Shown piece after piece: positions 61,217 through 64,000 of a DNA stretch of 64,000 nt. Each line of letters opens with the position of its first letter. The first letter of the stretch is position 1. Origin of the DNA: Hedera helix (taxonomy: Eukaryota > Streptophyta > Magnoliopsida > Apiales > Araliaceae); assembly GCA_947179155.2 (NCBI GenBank), contig OX359287.1, positions 654,501 through 718,500 on the forward strand. The letters run 5' to 3'. A program made the position numbers and the translations under genes. The notes beneath the pieces are model-generated. The model ran no database searches and had not been told where the DNA came from. It saw only the letters and a program-made list of their open reading frames with translations.

Positions 61217-63795
61217 AAAGTATGTTTTTTTAGCTAAATAAGAAGATGAGTAAATTAATACTCAACAGAACTAATAAATTAATTAATTTTAATATGGACC
61301 AAGAAAGAACGTTATGAAATATAATTAATTAGGTTAATTATATTAGTTATGAGTTAAAGTTATAGAAAAACTAGAATGATTGCATAGGATGACAATAATA
61401 AGAAATTAATTAATTAAGTAATTAACTTAATTATCAAGTTATAGTATAGAATCCAATAATTGATTAAAATAAGCTTAATATTTTAAGTCTTGTTTGCAAT
61501 AACCAAGAAAAATGTACTATTATTATTAATAAGAAATAAGAATATTTTAAAATTTATTTGTGTGCTCATACATTTATGTGTTATATTACAAGCATTAATA
61601 ATTCAATTTAAATTGAATTAAATATGTGGTAAATAATAAAGTAAGTGATGATGATCATGAACTTAATTTATAATTAATTAAAGCTTATGTAATATGCCTT
61701 GTGTGGCATAATGATTAAGATGGATCAATTAATTAATTAATTAATTGTAAGATGATTAAATAATGCAATGGATTAATGAGGATAATTAAATTAAACCCAA
61801 TGTGAATATTAAGAAATCACATGAATTAATGTGACATAGCTCAACATGTTATAAATTAAAAGTCCATGTGTGTAAAATTGCTAGATTTAAATTAATTGAC
61901 CCACATAAAGAATTTATTTTCTATATATATGATATAGATATACAAGATTGCTAGAAAGTTGTTTGTCTTTTATGTTTGGAGCCATGTGGGAGTTATAATT
62001 ATATAGGGTAAGGCAAAGGTGTGCATGTGAGGTAATAATAAGAAAATGCATGGTTTTAAGCTCTAATTTAAGAAAATTTTGACAACACTTCACCAAATCC
62101 TTCTTAGTCATTGGGTAATGCATGCTTGGGGGATATTAGCACTCCTATAAATAGGAGTTCCTAAATTTATTTTCAAAATTTACTTGCATTTGGAAAGAAA
62201 GCTATAGAGAGAAAATAGTGAGCTAGTGAGGAGAAAAAAAATAGAAAACGTAGTGGAACTCTTGCAAATTTGAGTTCTAGAAATCTTAGAACCAAGCAAA
62301 GAGAAGTGAAGGCCATAGCAAGGTTCATCTATAGAAGAGAAATAACATCAAAGAGGTATAAAATTCTTGAACCCTAAAATGTTAGTTAATGTTGTGTAAA
62401 TAAGCTTATAACGTAAAATGCATGTTTGGGTGTGGGAGATCTTGTGTTGTGGGACCATGAAGGATCCGAAAGTATAAGGATGACTTTATGAAGGAGAGTA
62501 TGTGTTTTGTATGTCTTCATATATGTTTTATATCTAAATGAACAAAAGAAATATATATAAGCATGAAAACCCTAAATGTCATAGTAAAAATATGTGGTTT
62601 GGGTAAAAATGGAATAAAATGTGTAACTCATTTGCATGATCTAAAAATTGCATGTTGTGTCTCTATAAAGTATGAAGACATTCCAAGTGGAACGAATAAA
62701 AACGGAGCTAAAATGAATTTATAGTGAATTTTCTTGTAAATGATGTCAAAATAGAACACTAGCTTGAAAAACCAATAAATTTGGTTAAATAAATATTTTT
62801 AAAAATAAAAAAAAATTGAAATGTTGAAAATTTATGAGTTTATAAAACAACAAAACTCATTTGAACTCATTTGAATTTAAAATGAGCAAGATATGAAAAA
62901 TTGAATAAAAAATGGTAGAAAAACCAAAAAAAAAATTGCATTTTTTTTTTTTTTTTGGCTTCTGCAGGGTAATAGCCATTGATGATGATGTCAATTTTAT
63001 ATATAAATTGGAGGTTGAGCGAAAGACGCAAAATTAGCATAAATGGTATAAGCAAACCATGTAAGTTTTTTAGAACTTGCTCCTATGTGTATTGCTATAT
63101 TATAATGTGATATTAAATTATTGATATGAAGATATATTGATGATATTGGTGATGTGTGAAAAGCATGAGGTATGATTACATGTGAAATATGTACAAAATA
63201 TGAAGCATGAATTGCTAGAGACTAGTTGTTTATTATATGTGATGCATGAGAAGTATGAAGCATTCATAAAATGAAAAGCATGAAATGCATGATGTAGGAA
63301 TAGAATTCAGAATATGTATAATATGTGAAGCATGTAATATGTTATGTGTAACTATTAGACTTGTTGAGCCGTCGTGCTCACTTTTGCTATAAAATTAACA
63401 CTTTCAGATAAGTGCAAGCTATCCGAAGATTTTGTTAAAACTTAAGGATCAGGAATGCGTATTACTTTCACCGAAAGTTTAAGTGATTGTTGTAGTTATG
63501 AGTTCGCATTGGACAGGTAAAATAATAGTGTAATTAAAGAAATGATTAGTATGTATTGTGGGTGTTTAAATACTCAAATTGATTGTAATAGAATGAACTC
63601 GTATCAGTATGATATTGAGACGTACTAGAAATTTGTAAAGATTGCGATTCTGGAATAGAAAGAGATGTTGTAAAGTTTTAAATAAATGATTATTTAGCAA
63701 TTATAATATTATTATAAATCATGAACGATAAGATGATGGTTATACAGTGATGAACCAGATCCAAAGTTCAAGGGACCGGATTTGGGGTCGTTACA
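60965..63795 (+). repeat. LTR-E2
   Basis: TGTAATACTCGAATATT ... GGGGTCGTTACA, 2.83 kb, after a purine tract, so a 3' LTR. Ends match LTR-E1; the middle (about 61485-62960) does not. TA microsatellite 61181-61212; TATA box 62146-62154 inside an inverted repeat; poly-T 62941-62957. The ATTAC site where D entered LTR-E1 is intact here. Confidence 0.87.
62142..62159 (+). promoter_or_regulatory. TATA box within a palindrome, LTR-E2
   Basis: CTCCTATAAATAGGAG: TATAAATAG sits inside an inverted repeat ACTCCTA/TAGGAGT, followed by a GAAAGAAAGC/GAGAGAAAA leader. Confidence 0.6.
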
Positions 63796-64000
63796 CTAAA
63801 CAATCTCTAGCTCGTACTAAAGATTTAATTTAATAACAACTTTAAAAATTAGATAGACCGTTAAACTAAACAACATAAGTCACCCGTTTGTATTTAACTT
63901 AGATAAATATTCTTCTTAAGATATAATAATTTTTTGATCTGTAAAATAATTATTAAACTTAGTTGCTTCACAAATAGTAATAGATTAATGCGAATAATAA
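63796..64000. other. Unassigned right flank
   Basis: AT-rich, no coding signal, not matched elsewhere in the window. The first five bases, CTAAA, would be the TSD of the E element if its left end were known. Confidence 0.4.

Overview
This is plant (probably eudicot) heterochromatin made of nested LTR retrotransposons. I see no host gene, tRNA, rRNA or CRISPR array. The evidence is plant-type Ty3/gypsy (Athila-like) and Ty1/copia (SIRE-like) polyproteins, tRNA-Asp and tRNA-Met primer-binding sites, target-site duplications (TSDs), AT-rich filler, and a clean order of insertions into insertions.

Layout. (1) 1-9373, minus strand: Athila-like gypsy element A, running off the left edge. Its gag-protease-RT-RNaseH-integrase frame is complete except for one in-frame TGA. 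(2) About 9391-18631, plus strand: Athila-like element B, badly decayed and 3'-truncated. It is split by C1 (13646-17736, TSD ATAAC), a solo-LTR-like insert that itself carries a 346-bp MITE. (3) 18978-63795, plus strand: family E, a long-LTR gypsy-type element arranged as internal fragment, LTR-E1 (20625-35541), PBS plus a short non-coding interior, then LTR-E2 (60965-63795). LTR-E1 is split by three more solo-LTR-like inserts: C2 (TSD ATCAT), C3 (inverted, TSD GGTAG) and D (TSD ATTAC). (4) The E interior is split by a SIRE-like copia element (35612-58927, minus strand, TSD GAAGA). That element is split by an Athila solo LTR (41288-42814) and by a second, decayed copia element (44919-54591). 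(5) 63796-64000: unassigned flank.

Nothing here looks like a working gene network. The closest to functional is element A. The most interesting material is non-coding: tandem hairpins with paired (compensatory) changes, a hairpin-rich U5 module shared by several LTR families, a short conserved exon-like tail in that module, AT-rich palindrome arrays lying in predicted 5' leaders, and a CTCTACGA word spread through unrelated elements. Lineage names are by recognition of motifs, without database searches; boundaries are read by eye.
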